From an uncultured Tateyamaria sp. (GTDB taxonomy: Bacteria > Pseudomonadota > Alphaproteobacteria > Rhodobacterales > Rhodobacteraceae), in assembly GCA_947501275.1 (NCBI GenBank), contig CANMVD010000006.1:1-64000 (forward strand): DNA of 64,000 bases, in the 5' to 3' direction. The position numbers and the translations under genes are program-made. The notes beneath the pieces are model-generated. The model saw nothing but the letters and a program-made list of their open reading frames with translations. It had not been told where the DNA came from and searched no databases. This document shows, piece by piece, positions 53,480-62,549 of this stretch. Numbering within the stretch: the stretch's first letter is position 1; every line of letters begins with the position of its first letter.

Positions 53480-54630
53480 GACGCGCGGGTGTCATAGATC
53501 ACGTCCTGCACCGTGCGTGTGGTTCCTGCTTTGAGCGCGGCGGTCAGGATCGCATGATGGTCTGCAGCCTCTTGCGGCGTGACACACGCAAATCCATTTG
53601 CATCGCCCCCTGCCAACTCATCCACAAAGGCGGCCCACATCTGTTGGAGCGCATCCGGGAACCCAAATTCGAAAATGCCGCCTGTAATCGCCGGGAACAG
53701 CGTCTGGAACCCAAGATCTTCGACGCTCCACGCCCCTGCCCCGCCCGCATAGGTCATGTATTGCCACTGGCGCGGGTTCTTGGTGGAAAAGAACGCGCTT
53801 TTCTTGGTGCCAAGCACCCGAATGCTCCAAGTGTTGGAATGGCCGGGCGCGATCCGCCATGTTTTCATGACCAACGGAAACCCGCCGCCTGCATCGTCCA
53901 CATGCCCTGTGATCGTCGCGTTGTCCCACGTTTCGCACGGCACGGTTTGACCTGACGCATCGGGGCGCGTGGCAAAACGGTTCACAAGCGAAGCGGACAC
54001 AGATATGGGCCGCCAGCCCAATCGCAAAGGTACGTGCAACACGTGCATTCCCAGATCGCCCATGCACCCATAGGCGCCGTTTACGTCCACCATGCGCTTC
54101 CAGTTGATCGGCTTGTCCGGGTTCAGATCCGAGGAATGCAAAAACGCTGCTTCGACCTCGATGATGTCGCCCAAATCGCCGGATTGCACAAAATCGATGA
54201 CTTTTTGCGCGCCGGGGAAAAAGGGCATCTCGGACGAGCACCGCACGAAGCATTCCGGATGTGCCGAGATGGCATCCTGAATGCGGGCATTGGCCGCTGC
54301 ATCAATGCCAAAGGGCTTCTCTCCCAACAGGTGTTTTCCGGCCGCCAGAATGTCGGGGTAGATGTCGTGATGCAGGTTGTGAGGCACGGCGCAATAGACA
54401 GCTTCGACATCAGGATTGGCCAAAAGCGCCCGGTAGTCATCCGTAACCTGCGAGACGGTGGGGACATGGGTTGAAAACCAGTCCGTCAACGCGGGGTTCA
54501 AATCGCACACGGCCACAATCTCGGGACGGGCAACGGTATCGGCCAAATGCAACCACCGTGCGGCTGACGAGGCAAACTCGCGCCCCATGAGGCCGCACCC
54601 GATGACCCCGAATTTGATAACGCGCGTCAC
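53476..54630 (-). CDS. Gfo/Idh/MocA-family NAD(P)-dependent oxidoreductase
   Basis: This 384-residue protein has the Rossmann loop GVIGCGLMG (8-16), the EKP motif (104-106) with the catalytic Lys, and a second domain carrying CMGDLGMHVLHVPL, where the His near the end of this stretch often acts in catalysis. Such enzymes oxidise sugars at C1, C3 or another ring position, or act on inositols. It overlaps the aldolase and kinase genes by 4 bp each, so the three enzymes are made together. Confidence 0.9.
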   Translation of the reverse strand: MTRVIKFGVIGCGLMGREFASSAARWLHLADTVARPEIVAVCDLNPALTDWFSTHVPTVSQVTDDYRALLANPDVEAVYCAVPHNLHHDIYPDILAAGKHLLGEKPFGIDAAANARIQDAISAHPECFVRCSSEMPFFPGAQKVIDFVQSGDLGDIIEVEAAFLHSSDLNPDKPINWKRMVDVNGAYGCMGDLGMHVLHVPLRLGWRPISVSASLVNRFATRPDASGQTVPCETWDNATITGHVDDAGGGFPLVMKTWRIAPGHSNTWSIRVLGTKKSAFFSTKNPRQWQYMTYAGGAGAWSVEDLGFQTLFPAITGGIFEFGFPDALQQMWAAFVDELAGGDANGFACVTPQEAADHHAILTAALKAGTTRTVQDVIYDTRAS

Positions 54631-55454
54631 GAAATCATGCTCAACGCTTCGGACACTGACGCGCCATCATGGACAACGGCCATCAGGGCCTGCGTCATTC
54701 CAGCGGGATTTTCGTGATGGATCACATTGCGCCCATAAACGATCCCCTTGGCGCCTTGTGCCATCAGGGCGGCCGTTCTGGTCAGGATCTCGTTATCCGA
54801 AACCTTGCCGCCACCGCGCACCAGAACGGGGATGCCTTGCGCAATCTCGATAACCCGGTGGTATTCGTCGACCTGGTCACACGGATCGGCCTTGATGATG
54901 TCTGCGCCAAGCTCGACGGCCTGTCGCACGAGGGGCAGAATTTTGTCGATGTCACCATCCACCATGTACCCGCCCGCCTTGGCGTTGTCCTGCATGACGA
55001 GCGGTTCGACCATAAGCGGCATACCGGTCGTATCGCAGGCCCGTTTCAATCTGTTGATATTCGTGATGCAGGCGGCGTGCAGTTCCGGCTGCTGCGGCAG
55101 CATCAGCAAATTGACCACAACACAGGCGGCATCCAGCATGATGGCCTGATCCACCGCATCCTCGATCACAACTGAAAAGAGTTTGTCGGGCAGCGGGTTC
55201 CCATAGACGTTCGCAATGTCCGTGCGCAGCACGAGGGCGGGCCTCGCCTTGCCCGCAATCTTTTGCAAAAGCGGTGCGGTTCCCGGCGTGAGTTGAATGG
55301 CATCCGGCGCGGCGGCGGCGACGATTTCGATGGCGCTGTGCATGTCCTCAATGCCACCCAGAAAACCCGCTTCGTTGAACATGCCGTGGTCAATTGCGAC
55401 GTCAAAACAATGCCCTGACGTGCCAAACAGGCGGTTCATGCGTGCAGATTTCAT
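54627..55454 (-). CDS. DhnA/LsrF-type class I aldolase
   Basis: From the ATG at 55454 (GGGGGA upstream) the protein has 275 residues; the longer upstream frame runs through the divergent promoter. The barrel has AIDHG (20-24), the likely Schiff-base Lys188 in IIKADP, RGGGK (213-217) and GRNVIHH (241-247), as in archaeal-type class I fructose-bisphosphate aldolase and LsrF. It is the first gene of the operon and probably splits a phosphorylated ketose made by the kinase. Confidence 0.88.
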   Translation of the reverse strand: MKSARMNRLFGTSGHCFDVAIDHGMFNEAGFLGGIEDMHSAIEIVAAAAPDAIQLTPGTAPLLQKIAGKARPALVLRTDIANVYGNPLPDKLFSVVIEDAVDQAIMLDAACVVVNLLMLPQQPELHAACITNINRLKRACDTTGMPLMVEPLVMQDNAKAGGYMVDGDIDKILPLVRQAVELGADIIKADPCDQVDEYHRVIEIAQGIPVLVRGGGKVSDNEILTRTAALMAQGAKGIVYGRNVIHHENPAGMTQALMAVVHDGASVSEALSMIS

Positions 55455-55654
55455 TTCAACAGTCCCCCATGTGTAGAACCAAACTAAAGCACATGGCCAC
55501 CGCTGCTCAAAGATAAATCCATTTGTCTGCAATGGTCTGACAGGGGGCAGCGGCGGAACGGTCAGAGCGATTTTACTTGCCTGCGCGGCGACAAGCGTGA
55601 TGCACTGCACCGACCCCATGGGCACTGCCCGCCAGCTTTGCGAGGTCTCATCAC
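55455..55654. promoter_or_regulatory. Divergent promoter region of the aldolase and amidohydrolase operons
   Basis: 200 bp between divergent starts. TGGTCTGACAG at 55533-55543 resembles a GntR (FadR/VanR branch) operator half and is flanked by TTTGTCTGCAA, giving TGTC-N11-GACA. No regulator gene for this locus lies within the window, so such a regulator may be beyond the right edge. Confidence 0.35.
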
Positions 55655-56491
55655 ATGACATATGTCGATGCTCATCATCATTTCTGGAATCCGGCCCGAG
55701 GTGACTATGGCTGGATGCCTGCCGATGATCCGGTCCTGTCGCGCGTGTATATGCCTGCTGATTTGGCCAAGGCGCTGGCGCCGACAGAACTGACACGCAC
55801 CGTACTTGTGCAGGCCGCCCCCACCGTTCACGAGACCGAATATCTGCTTGGCATAGCCGATTCCTCCGACATGGTGGCCAAGGTCGTTGGCTGGATCAAC
55901 TTTGAGGACAAGAACGAGCTGAACGTTCTGAAGCGGCTTGCCGAACATCCCAAATTCGCGGGCGTGCGCCCGATGATACAGGATCTCGCAGATGACAACT
56001 GGATGCTGCGCCCCGACGTGCAATGGGCCTATCAGGCCCTTATCGATCTGGACCTGACCTTTGATTGCCTTGGCTTTCCCAGGCATCTTGCGAATTTTCA
56101 TCAGCTTCTGACCCGATATCCCGAAATGCGTGCGGTGGTGGATCACTGCATGAAACCGCAGATACGCGATGGCTCCGATGCGCATGTTCATATGTGGGCT
56201 GACGGGCTTCAGCGAATTGCAGAGGACACACACGCCTGTTGCAAATTGTCCGGCATCGCGACCGAGGCGGATGACGACTGGTCAGCGGCCACGCTGCAAC
56301 CCTATGTGGATCACGTGATCGGTACTTTCGGTGCCGACCGCGTGATGTGGGGCAGCGATTGGCCTGTCGCGCGATTGCGGCTGGAATACCGTGAGTGGTA
56401 CGACATGTGCCGCAACATGACGGCGGCACTGCCGGAGATCGACAGGCAAAACATCTTTTCAGATACGGCGCGTCGATTTTATCGTATCTGA
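55655..56491 (+). CDS. Amidohydrolase family lactonase (L-fuconolactonase/PDC-lactonase type)
   Basis: This 278-residue TIM-barrel hydrolase of the COG3618 group has the metal-site start VDAHHHFW, VVDHCMKPQI, CKLSGIATEA and the final VMWGSDWPV with the catalytic Asp. Family members open lactones formed by oxidation of sugars, for example L-fucono- and L-rhamnono-lactones. A zinc dehydrogenase and a GMC oxidoreductase in the neighbouring operon could produce such a lactone. It is the only + strand gene of the locus. Confidence 0.88.
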   Translation: MTYVDAHHHFWNPARGDYGWMPADDPVLSRVYMPADLAKALAPTELTRTVLVQAAPTVHETEYLLGIADSSDMVAKVVGWINFEDKNELNVLKRLAEHPKFAGVRPMIQDLADDNWMLRPDVQWAYQALIDLDLTFDCLGFPRHLANFHQLLTRYPEMRAVVDHCMKPQIRDGSDAHVHMWADGLQRIAEDTHACCKLSGIATEADDDWSAATLQPYVDHVIGTFGADRVMWGSDWPVARLRLEYREWYDMCRNMTAALPEIDRQNIFSDTARRFYRI

Positions 56492-56505
56492 GCCGGCGTC
56501 ACCCC

Positions 56506-58158
56506 TCACGACAGATCGGATCTGGGGCCACGGTTGGTGTCCAGCACAGCGGCAGGAAGCGGCGGCAGGTTGCGGATCATATCGCTGGCCTTTTCGCCGA
56601 TCATGATTGTCGGGGCGTTGGTGTTTGAGGAATTGATCGCTGGCATGATCGCACTGTCACACACGCGTAGGCCGTCGATGCCACGCACTTTCAACTCGGG
56701 ATCCACCACTGCCGTTTCGTCATGCCCCATGCGGCACGTCCCAACCGGATGGTGCTGCGTCTTGGCCAGACGGCAGGCATAGTCGAACAGTTCCGCCCGG
56801 GTTTTGACGTCAGGGCCGGGCAGCGCCTCGCAGGACAGGAACGGCTTCATTGCGGGTTGCGCAAGGATCTCCCGTGCAATTTCGAGACCATTCAGGGACA
56901 CTTCGCGATCCTCGGGTTCGGCCCAATAGTTGGGGTCAATCAACGGAGCCGCATGCGGATTGGCTGACGCAAGCGTGACAGATCCGCGCGATTTGGGCCG
57001 CACGTTGGCGCAGTTCAGCGTAACCCCACCCTTGTCGATCGTGACAATGCCTTTTTCAATGCCGGAACCCTGACCAAAGTGGAACTGAATGTCGGGTCGG
57101 CTCACTGTATCGCCGGAGTACCAGAATGCTCCCGTTTCAAAGAGGGACGACGTCACGGGGCCGGTTTTGAACAGATAGTACTGCAGCGCCGCGATGACTG
57201 AGCGCGGGAATTTGTCCATCCCGTCATAGCTGTAGCGGCCACTGCACTCCGCCAACACACACAGGTCCAGATGATCCTGCAGGTTCTGTCCCACTCCCGG
57301 CAGATCGTGGTGCACGTCAACACCAACGGACGTGAGATGATCCGCCGGACCGATCCCCGACAACATCAACAGGCGCGGACTTCCAATAGCACCCGACGTG
57401 ACCAGAACCTCGCGGCTGGCCCGGATCACGTTGCTGCCGCCGGGTGTTTCGATCTCGATGCCTATGGCACGCCCCTGCTCCAGCACGATCCTGCGCACCT
57501 GTTGGCGCGAACGAACTGTCAGATTGGAACGCGCGGTTGCCGGGTGCAGATAAGCGATGGCTGCCGATGAGCGTTCGGCGTTGCGTTGGTTCAATTGGAA
57601 AAAGCCGCTGCCGGCCTGCTGTCTCCCGTTAAAATCCGGGTTGTAGGGAATACCATATTCCTGAGCCGCACGAATGAACGCGTCACAAATAGGCAAGGTC
57701 CCTCGCGATGCTGAAACGCCAAGCGGACCCTCTGTTCCGTGGTAGTCGTCATGGAAACGCTCATTTCCTTCAGCGCGTTTGAAGTAGGGCAGGATCTCGC
57801 GATAGTTCCAGCCCGCGCATCCCTCATCGCTCCAACCGTCATAGTCCTTGGCATTGCCACGGGTGTAGTTCTGCGCGTTGATTGTGCTGCCACCGCCCAG
57901 CACCTTTGCCTGTGTGTACCAAAGCACGCGGTTGTTCAGGTTCTTTTGGGGGACAGTCGACCAGCCCCAACTGGCCATGCCCTTGGTCATCTTGGCAAAG
58001 CCGGCAGGCCACCGGAACAAAAGGCTTTTGTCCGGGCCGCCCGCCTCGAGGACCAGAACAGACACATCCGGGTCTTCGGACAATCGAGAGGCCAGAACGC
58101 AGCCCGACGACCCCGCCCCGACGACGATATAGTCGAATTCCTCTGTGCTTGCGTTCAC
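56506..58158 (-). CDS. GMC-family FAD oxidoreductase (choline dehydrogenase-like)
   Basis: This 550-residue protein has the FAD motif VVGAGSSGCVLASRLSEDP, the GMC signature regions GGGSTINAQNYTRGNAKDYDGW and GAIGSPRLLMLSGIGP, and the catalytic region QHHPVGTCRMG with its His followed by INSSNTNAPTIMIGEKASDMI. Cytoplasmic or membrane-associated, no signal peptide. It ends the ABC/dehydrogenase operon 59 bp after the MDR gene and probably oxidises an alcohol in the same pathway; choline is less likely, since no betaine gene adjoins. Confidence 0.88.
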   Translation of the reverse strand: MNASTEEFDYIVVGAGSSGCVLASRLSEDPDVSVLVLEAGGPDKSLLFRWPAGFAKMTKGMASWGWSTVPQKNLNNRVLWYTQAKVLGGGSTINAQNYTRGNAKDYDGWSDEGCAGWNYREILPYFKRAEGNERFHDDYHGTEGPLGVSASRGTLPICDAFIRAAQEYGIPYNPDFNGRQQAGSGFFQLNQRNAERSSAAIAYLHPATARSNLTVRSRQQVRRIVLEQGRAIGIEIETPGGSNVIRASREVLVTSGAIGSPRLLMLSGIGPADHLTSVGVDVHHDLPGVGQNLQDHLDLCVLAECSGRYSYDGMDKFPRSVIAALQYYLFKTGPVTSSLFETGAFWYSGDTVSRPDIQFHFGQGSGIEKGIVTIDKGGVTLNCANVRPKSRGSVTLASANPHAAPLIDPNYWAEPEDREVSLNGLEIAREILAQPAMKPFLSCEALPGPDVKTRAELFDYACRLAKTQHHPVGTCRMGHDETAVVDPELKVRGIDGLRVCDSAIMPAINSSNTNAPTIMIGEKASDMIRNLPPLPAAVLDTNRGPRSDLS

Positions 58159-58217
58159 GTGCCCCCCTTCAGCAACCTGCTGGTTGCCGTGATGTTGTAC
58201 GTCGCCGCGCCTTGCTG

Positions 58218-59213
58218 TCAGTCCTGCGGAACCACGATTGCGCGCACTTCTCCCCTTGGCGGCGGTGAGGCGATAGCGGCCGCCGCTTCCTCAAGCGGGA
58301 TTGTCCTGCTGATCAGCGGCGCAACTGCGATCGTGCCATCGGCAACCATCTGCGCGGCGCGTTGATGGGTAAACGGATTGAGAAAACTGAAATGCATCTG
58401 GATCTCGCGAAACAGCATGTCAAACGGTTCAATCGACACCTGTTCGCCTTGCGGCAGCACGCCCAGAATGACAACGCGCCCGCCTGTGCGCGCCAATTTG
58501 GCTGACTGGCTGACCGTGGAACTGACCCCTGCGCATTCAACGACAAGATCAGCGCCCTCGGGCCAGATCTCGCGCAGCTCTGTGTCGGACCCAACAGCGT
58601 GATCCGCCCCGATCTGCCGCCCAAGCGCCTGTTTCTCCGCGCTGCGGGTCAACAGCATGACATCTGCCCCTGAAAGCTTGGCAATCTGCACAGCCAGCAA
58701 ACCAATGACGCCGCCGCCAATGACCAGCACGGTTTCACCTGCGCGCGCGGCGCCGATGTCCATGCCATGCAATGTGCAGGCCAGCGGTTCGCAGAATGCA
58801 CCGTGCAACGGGTCAATGTCGCTTGGCAGCGTCACAGCCTTGGATGCCGGAAAGGCGCAGTATTGGGCGAAACCCCCATCGCGGTGAATGCCGGTGGCCA
58901 CATTGTTCACACACAAATTGACGCGGCCACGCTGGCACTGATCGCAGGTGCCGCACCACGTGTTCGGATCGCAGGTGACGCGCGTGCCTTCTGCAATAGC
59001 GGTGTCCCCGCTATCGACAACGATGCCAGAGAATTCATGACCTAGAATTTTGCCGGGAACCGAAGGGAATTCGCCGTGATACAGGTGGCGGTCTGTCCCG
59101 CAAATCCCTGACGCCTCAACCTTGATCAGAATTTCGCCGCGTGCCGGTGTGGGGATGTCTACATCGACGGTTCGAATGTCCCCCGTCGCAAAAAGTTGGG
59201 TTGCGCGCATCAT
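58218..59213 (-). CDS. Zinc-dependent medium-chain alcohol/polyol dehydrogenase
   Basis: This 331-residue enzyme has catalytic zinc ligands C38 and H59-E60 and the structural zinc Cys set C87, C90, C93, C101 (WCGTCDQCQRGRVNLC). A Rossmann motif VIGGGVIGLLAVQIA follows. It is related in layout to the polyol operon enzyme at 25135-26130 but clearly a different paralogue. It overlaps the DUF4432 gene by 4 bp. Confidence 0.92.
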   Translation of the reverse strand: MMRATQLFATGDIRTVDVDIPTPARGEILIKVEASGICGTDRHLYHGEFPSVPGKILGHEFSGIVVDSGDTAIAEGTRVTCDPNTWCGTCDQCQRGRVNLCVNNVATGIHRDGGFAQYCAFPASKAVTLPSDIDPLHGAFCEPLACTLHGMDIGAARAGETVLVIGGGVIGLLAVQIAKLSGADVMLLTRSAEKQALGRQIGADHAVGSDTELREIWPEGADLVVECAGVSSTVSQSAKLARTGGRVVILGVLPQGEQVSIEPFDMLFREIQMHFSFLNPFTHQRAAQMVADGTIAVAPLISRTIPLEEAAAAIASPPPRGEVRAIVVPQD

Positions 59214-60283
59214 CCCCCCTCCAGACCGGCAATCATTTCGATGGCCTGCTGCGTTTCGTCAGCCGTCAGCAAACCCAATCGCATCTCGATGTGCCACGTC
59301 TCACCGCTGCCCACAGTTTCGACGCGGCCCTTCTCTTTTTCAGCCGTATACCCCTCGACACCGGACGTGGAAGGGAACGCAATGCCTAGCCCATCCTGAT
59401 CCGGCGTGCGGCAAATCCATCGCGTACACAAAGGCGCCTGATCGGGGCGGCAGCGCACATAATCTGCGGTGCCATCGGGATGCTTTTGCAACGCGTGGGC
59501 ATAGCCATCACTGTCGCTGTTCATGTCGATCTCCAACACGACTTCAGGATCAAACGCCAACCCCGGCTGCAACACGTGATGTGCCGCGGGGTTTTCAGCC
59601 AACTCTTCGAGAAACTCAGGATAGCCCGGTTTGGGTGTCACATGCGCCGGGATCGACTGCCGCACCCGCACGGACCGGGCAGTGTAGTCCGCGGTGTAAT
59701 GCAGCTCTCCATGATCGACAGGTCGGAAATTGGCATGGCCGAGATACATCAGATCCATCGGTGTTTGCTTGAGGTTTTGCACATCGACCGAGACATCCAT
59801 CAATGCCGCCCCCGCAGTCAGGCGTGTTTTGATCGTCGCCTCATAGTTGGTCAGAAACGCAACGGTGTGCTGATAACACCCGGCAATAGTGACCTGCTGC
59901 GCGCTGTGATCGACCTCCAGCCAAGCGGTTTTCATGGGCGCGTTTGGTAGTTCCCCGTGCAGCGGATGATTGTCCGTGGGACCCGGCGCGCCAAGTCCGG
60001 TAATTCCACAGTGGATCATGAACGCACCGTAATTTTCGAGGTAAATGCGCGTCTCAACCGGTTCCTCGAACATGGACCGCATCGTCAAATCGCGCCCGTC
60101 AAATCCTGCACGCCAGATCTGTTGGCCCTGAAATGGCAGCACCACAATCTCGCCCCGGTCGTTTGTAATGCGCAGGCCAGCCACGCCACTGTCAAAACGA
60201 AAAGTGCTTATGGAAAATACGCCAAACTGACACAATGGACGCTCTTTTTCGCCGAACATCGAGTTGTGGAGTTCTATGCGCAT
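59210..60283 (-). CDS. DUF4432/aldose 1-epimerase-like protein
   Basis: This 357-residue protein has the galactose-mutarotase-like fold typical of DUF4432: GEIVVLPFQGQQIWRAGFDGRDLTMRSMF, then HCGITGLGAPGPTDNHPLHGELPNAPM with the conserved His, and ADYTARSVRVRQSIPAHVTPKPGYPEFLEEL. It may convert sugar anomers before oxidation. Family members are uncharacterised and found in sugar catabolic clusters. It sits between ABC ATPase and dehydrogenase genes. Confidence 0.82.
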   Translation of the reverse strand: MRIELHNSMFGEKERPLCQFGVFSISTFRFDSGVAGLRITNDRGEIVVLPFQGQQIWRAGFDGRDLTMRSMFEEPVETRIYLENYGAFMIHCGITGLGAPGPTDNHPLHGELPNAPMKTAWLEVDHSAQQVTIAGCYQHTVAFLTNYEATIKTRLTAGAALMDVSVDVQNLKQTPMDLMYLGHANFRPVDHGELHYTADYTARSVRVRQSIPAHVTPKPGYPEFLEELAENPAAHHVLQPGLAFDPEVVLEIDMNSDSDGYAHALQKHPDGTADYVRCRPDQAPLCTRWICRTPDQDGLGIAFPSTSGVEGYTAEKEKGRVETVGSGETWHIEMRLGLLTADETQQAIEMIAGLEGG

Positions 60284-60289
60284 CTGGGA

Positions 60290-61360
60290 TTACCGTATCC
60301 GCTGCCCATTGCTTTGGTCGAAAACAAAGAGGTGGTCGCGTGGTATCATAACGCCGACCTCATCGCCTTGTTCGCCGGTGAAATCCTTGGGCGCCTTCAC
60401 CGCAATTTGGTCACTGCCCCAATCAACCGTGACAAGGGCATGATCCCCGATCAGTTCGTTGGTAAAAATCTTGCCAGACAAAGTCCCCTCAGACGGGCTG
60501 GCAATCGCGCAATCCTCCGGTCGCACCCCCATGACAGCCTTTTCCGCTTGGCCGGACACCGCTGTTTCAACTGCGACTCCGTTGGTCATGAACTGGCTGC
60601 CCATCAGACTGCCGTGCACGACATTCATCGGCGGCGAGCCGATAAATTGCGCCACAAACAGGTTGGCCGGGTTGTTATAGATTTCAGCTGGTGTGGCGAG
60701 TTGCTGCAACACGCCCTTTTCCAAAATGGCCACGCGATGCGCGAGGGTCATCGCCTCGATCTGGTCATGGGTGACGTAAATGGTTGTGATGCCCATGGAC
60801 TTTTGCATGTGCTTGAGTTGGGCACGCATATGACCGCGCAGCTTGGCATCGAGATTGGAAAGCGGTTCATCCATCAGAAACACCGACGGCTGGCGAATGA
60901 TCGCGCGAGCAAGAGCTACACGCTGGCGTTGCCCGCCGGACAATTCGCGCGGGTAACGATCCAGCAAATCCTCAATCTGCACCTGTTGTGCCGCGCTCCG
61001 GGTTGCCGCTTCCATCTCGGTCTTTCCCATGCCCCGAACCTTCAGCGGAAAGCCGATATTCTCGGCCACGGTCTTGTGTGGGTAAAGAGCGTAGGATTGA
61101 AACACCATCGAGATATCGCGGTACTTCGGCAGGATATCGGTCACATTTTCATTGTCGATATAGACTTGTCCGGCGGACGGTGTTTCCAACCCGGACAAAA
61201 TGCGTAGCGCCGTTGTCTTGCCTGAACCCGAAGCACCCAGCAAAACGACAAATTCACCCGGTTGCACATCAAGATCAAAGTCTCTGAGCACCTTCACGTC
61301 GCCAAAGCTCTTTTCGACGTTCTCGAACCTGACCGAAGCCTGACGGTCGAAATCTTGCAT
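60290..61360 (-). CDS. ABC sugar transporter ATPase (MalK/UgpC type)
   Basis: This 356-residue ATPase has Walker A GASGSGKTT, Q-loop [28 protein letters not shown], Walker [16 protein letters not shown] and VTHDQIEAM, then the OB-type regulatory domain (VMGVRPEDCAIA...). It serves the two permeases encoded just upstream, 4 bp from the nearer. The motif DNENVTDILPKYRDISMVFQ is characteristic of this subfamily. Confidence 0.94.
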   Translation of the reverse strand: MQDFDRQASVRFENVEKSFGDVKVLRDFDLDVQPGEFVVLLGASGSGKTTALRILSGLETPSAGQVYIDNENVTDILPKYRDISMVFQSYALYPHKTVAENIGFPLKVRGMGKTEMEAATRSAAQQVQIEDLLDRYPRELSGGQRQRVALARAIIRQPSVFLMDEPLSNLDAKLRGHMRAQLKHMQKSMGITTIYVTHDQIEAMTLAHRVAILEKGVLQQLATPAEIYNNPANLFVAQFIGSPPMNVVHGSLMGSQFMTNGVAVETAVSGQAEKAVMGVRPEDCAIASPSEGTLSGKIFTNELIGDHALVTVDWGSDQIAVKAPKDFTGEQGDEVGVMIPRDHLFVFDQSNGQRIR

Positions 61361-61364
61361 GTCC

Positions 61365-62549
61365 TTAACCTTTCACAGCCCCCGAAAGGACGCCTTTCGA
61401 TATGAACCGCGTCAGCAGGATCGCCATGACAATCACCGGAATGATCATGACGACAATAATCGCGCACATTTCCCACCAGAACACGCCTTTTTCTCCGGCG
61501 TTCTTGGCAGCAACCATGATGGGCATTGTCTGCACTTTGACCGTGGCAAGAAACACGGCGAACAGATACTCGTTCCAACTCAGAACAAGGATCAACAGCG
61601 TCGTAGCAGCCAGCCCAGGACGGGTCAGCGGCAAAACGATCTCCCAAAAGATACGTGGGCGCGTGGCCCCGTCAAGCTGCGCGGATTCCTCAAGTTCAAT
61701 GGGCAAGTTTGCAAAGAAGTCATGCATCAGCCACACAACAATTGGCATATTGGCCACCGCGTAAAGCAGGATTAGCGCAATGTGCGTATCGAGCATGCCG
61801 ACGGCCTGAAACATCACATAAATCGGAATCACAACGACAATCGGCGGCAGGATCCGTTGCGAAATGATCCAGAACAGGATGTCCCCGTTTCCGAGGGCCA
61901 TTTTGAAATACCCCCGCAGTGCCCGCAGCAGAAAGAAAAACAAGGCCAAAGCGACCGTCGCCGCGGCCCACCAAGGCGCACCTGCATAGGTGGTTGCAAA
62001 GATCACTCCGATCAGCAGGAGGACAAAAACCATTATGTTGCCGAACCTTGGGGCGTATTGGATCCGCGCCAAGGCATAGGCGGCCATCGATCCAACAATG
62101 ACGCACAGACCCGTCGAGAAAACGCTGATTACAACTGAATTGGTAAATGCCAGGTAGATCTTGCAGATCTGCGGCTCCATTGGGTCCAAAGCCACGAATG
62201 GCGACACCACAAAGACCATAGAATTGTAGACTAGCAACCAAAATTGCCGCCCGATTGCCCCGACCGTGCAAAACGGGTCCTCGTTGAATTGCGTGCGCCA
62301 CGCATCAAGCGTCGGCTGAAAGTCTACAAAGGGGATGTAGAACGGCCCCTGATTGACGGCTGTTACATCTTTGAATGACGTGATCACAACCCAATAGATC
62401 GGGAACAGGACAAACGCGGACCACACTGCCAACAGGGCATAAGCGACAACTTTGGCGACTGGCGACATTTTCCCGACAGCTGGCGCTTCGAACAACTTCT
62501 GCATCAGGGTACGTTCGGATTTGCGGAATCTGTACGATGCGTCGCTCAT
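61365..62549 (-). CDS. ABC sugar transporter permease with extra transmembrane segments
   Basis: From the ATG at 62549 the protein has 394 residues, about 100 more than common MalG-type permeases. The EAA loop EESAQLDGATRPRIFWEIVLPLTRPG and SQRILPPIVVVIPIYVMF mark the core. An insert at about 171-223 (two hydrophobic stretches, 172-188 and 193-209) lies before QRILPP, and an extra loop is at 70-135. It overlaps the other permease by 4 bp. Confidence 0.9.
   Translation of the reverse strand: MSDASYRFRKSERTLMQKLFEAPAVGKMSPVAKVVAYALLAVWSAFVLFPIYWVVITSFKDVTAVNQGPFYIPFVDFQPTLDAWRTQFNEDPFCTVGAIGRQFWLLVYNSMVFVVSPFVALDPMEPQICKIYLAFTNSVVISVFSTGLCVIVGSMAAYALARIQYAPRFGNIMVFVLLLIGVIFATTYAGAPWWAAATVALALFFFLLRALRGYFKMALGNGDILFWIISQRILPPIVVVIPIYVMFQAVGMLDTHIALILLYAVANMPIVVWLMHDFFANLPIELEESAQLDGATRPRIFWEIVLPLTRPGLAATTLLILVLSWNEYLFAVFLATVKVQTMPIMVAAKNAGEKGVFWWEMCAIIVVMIIPVIVMAILLTRFISKGVLSGAVKG

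Noticed and set aside
52487-55454. Reading the kinase-aldolase pair as the sulfoquinovose sulfo-EMP enzymes YihV/YihT
   Set aside because: The kinase and aldolase folds agree in broad terms, but no sulfoquinovosidase or isomerase is present, and the Gfo/Idh/MocA, lactonase and GMC genes do not fit.
54627-55454. Calling the class I aldolase LsrF (autoinducer-2 degradation)
   Set aside because: No lsrK, lsrG or AI-2 receptor genes are present; only the DhnA/LsrF fold is shared.
59957-61207. 416-codon open frame on the + strand over the ABC ATPase and DUF4432 genes
   Set aside because: The sense strand encodes clear Walker A/B and signature motifs; the antisense product is low in hydrophobic cores and His/Arg-rich.
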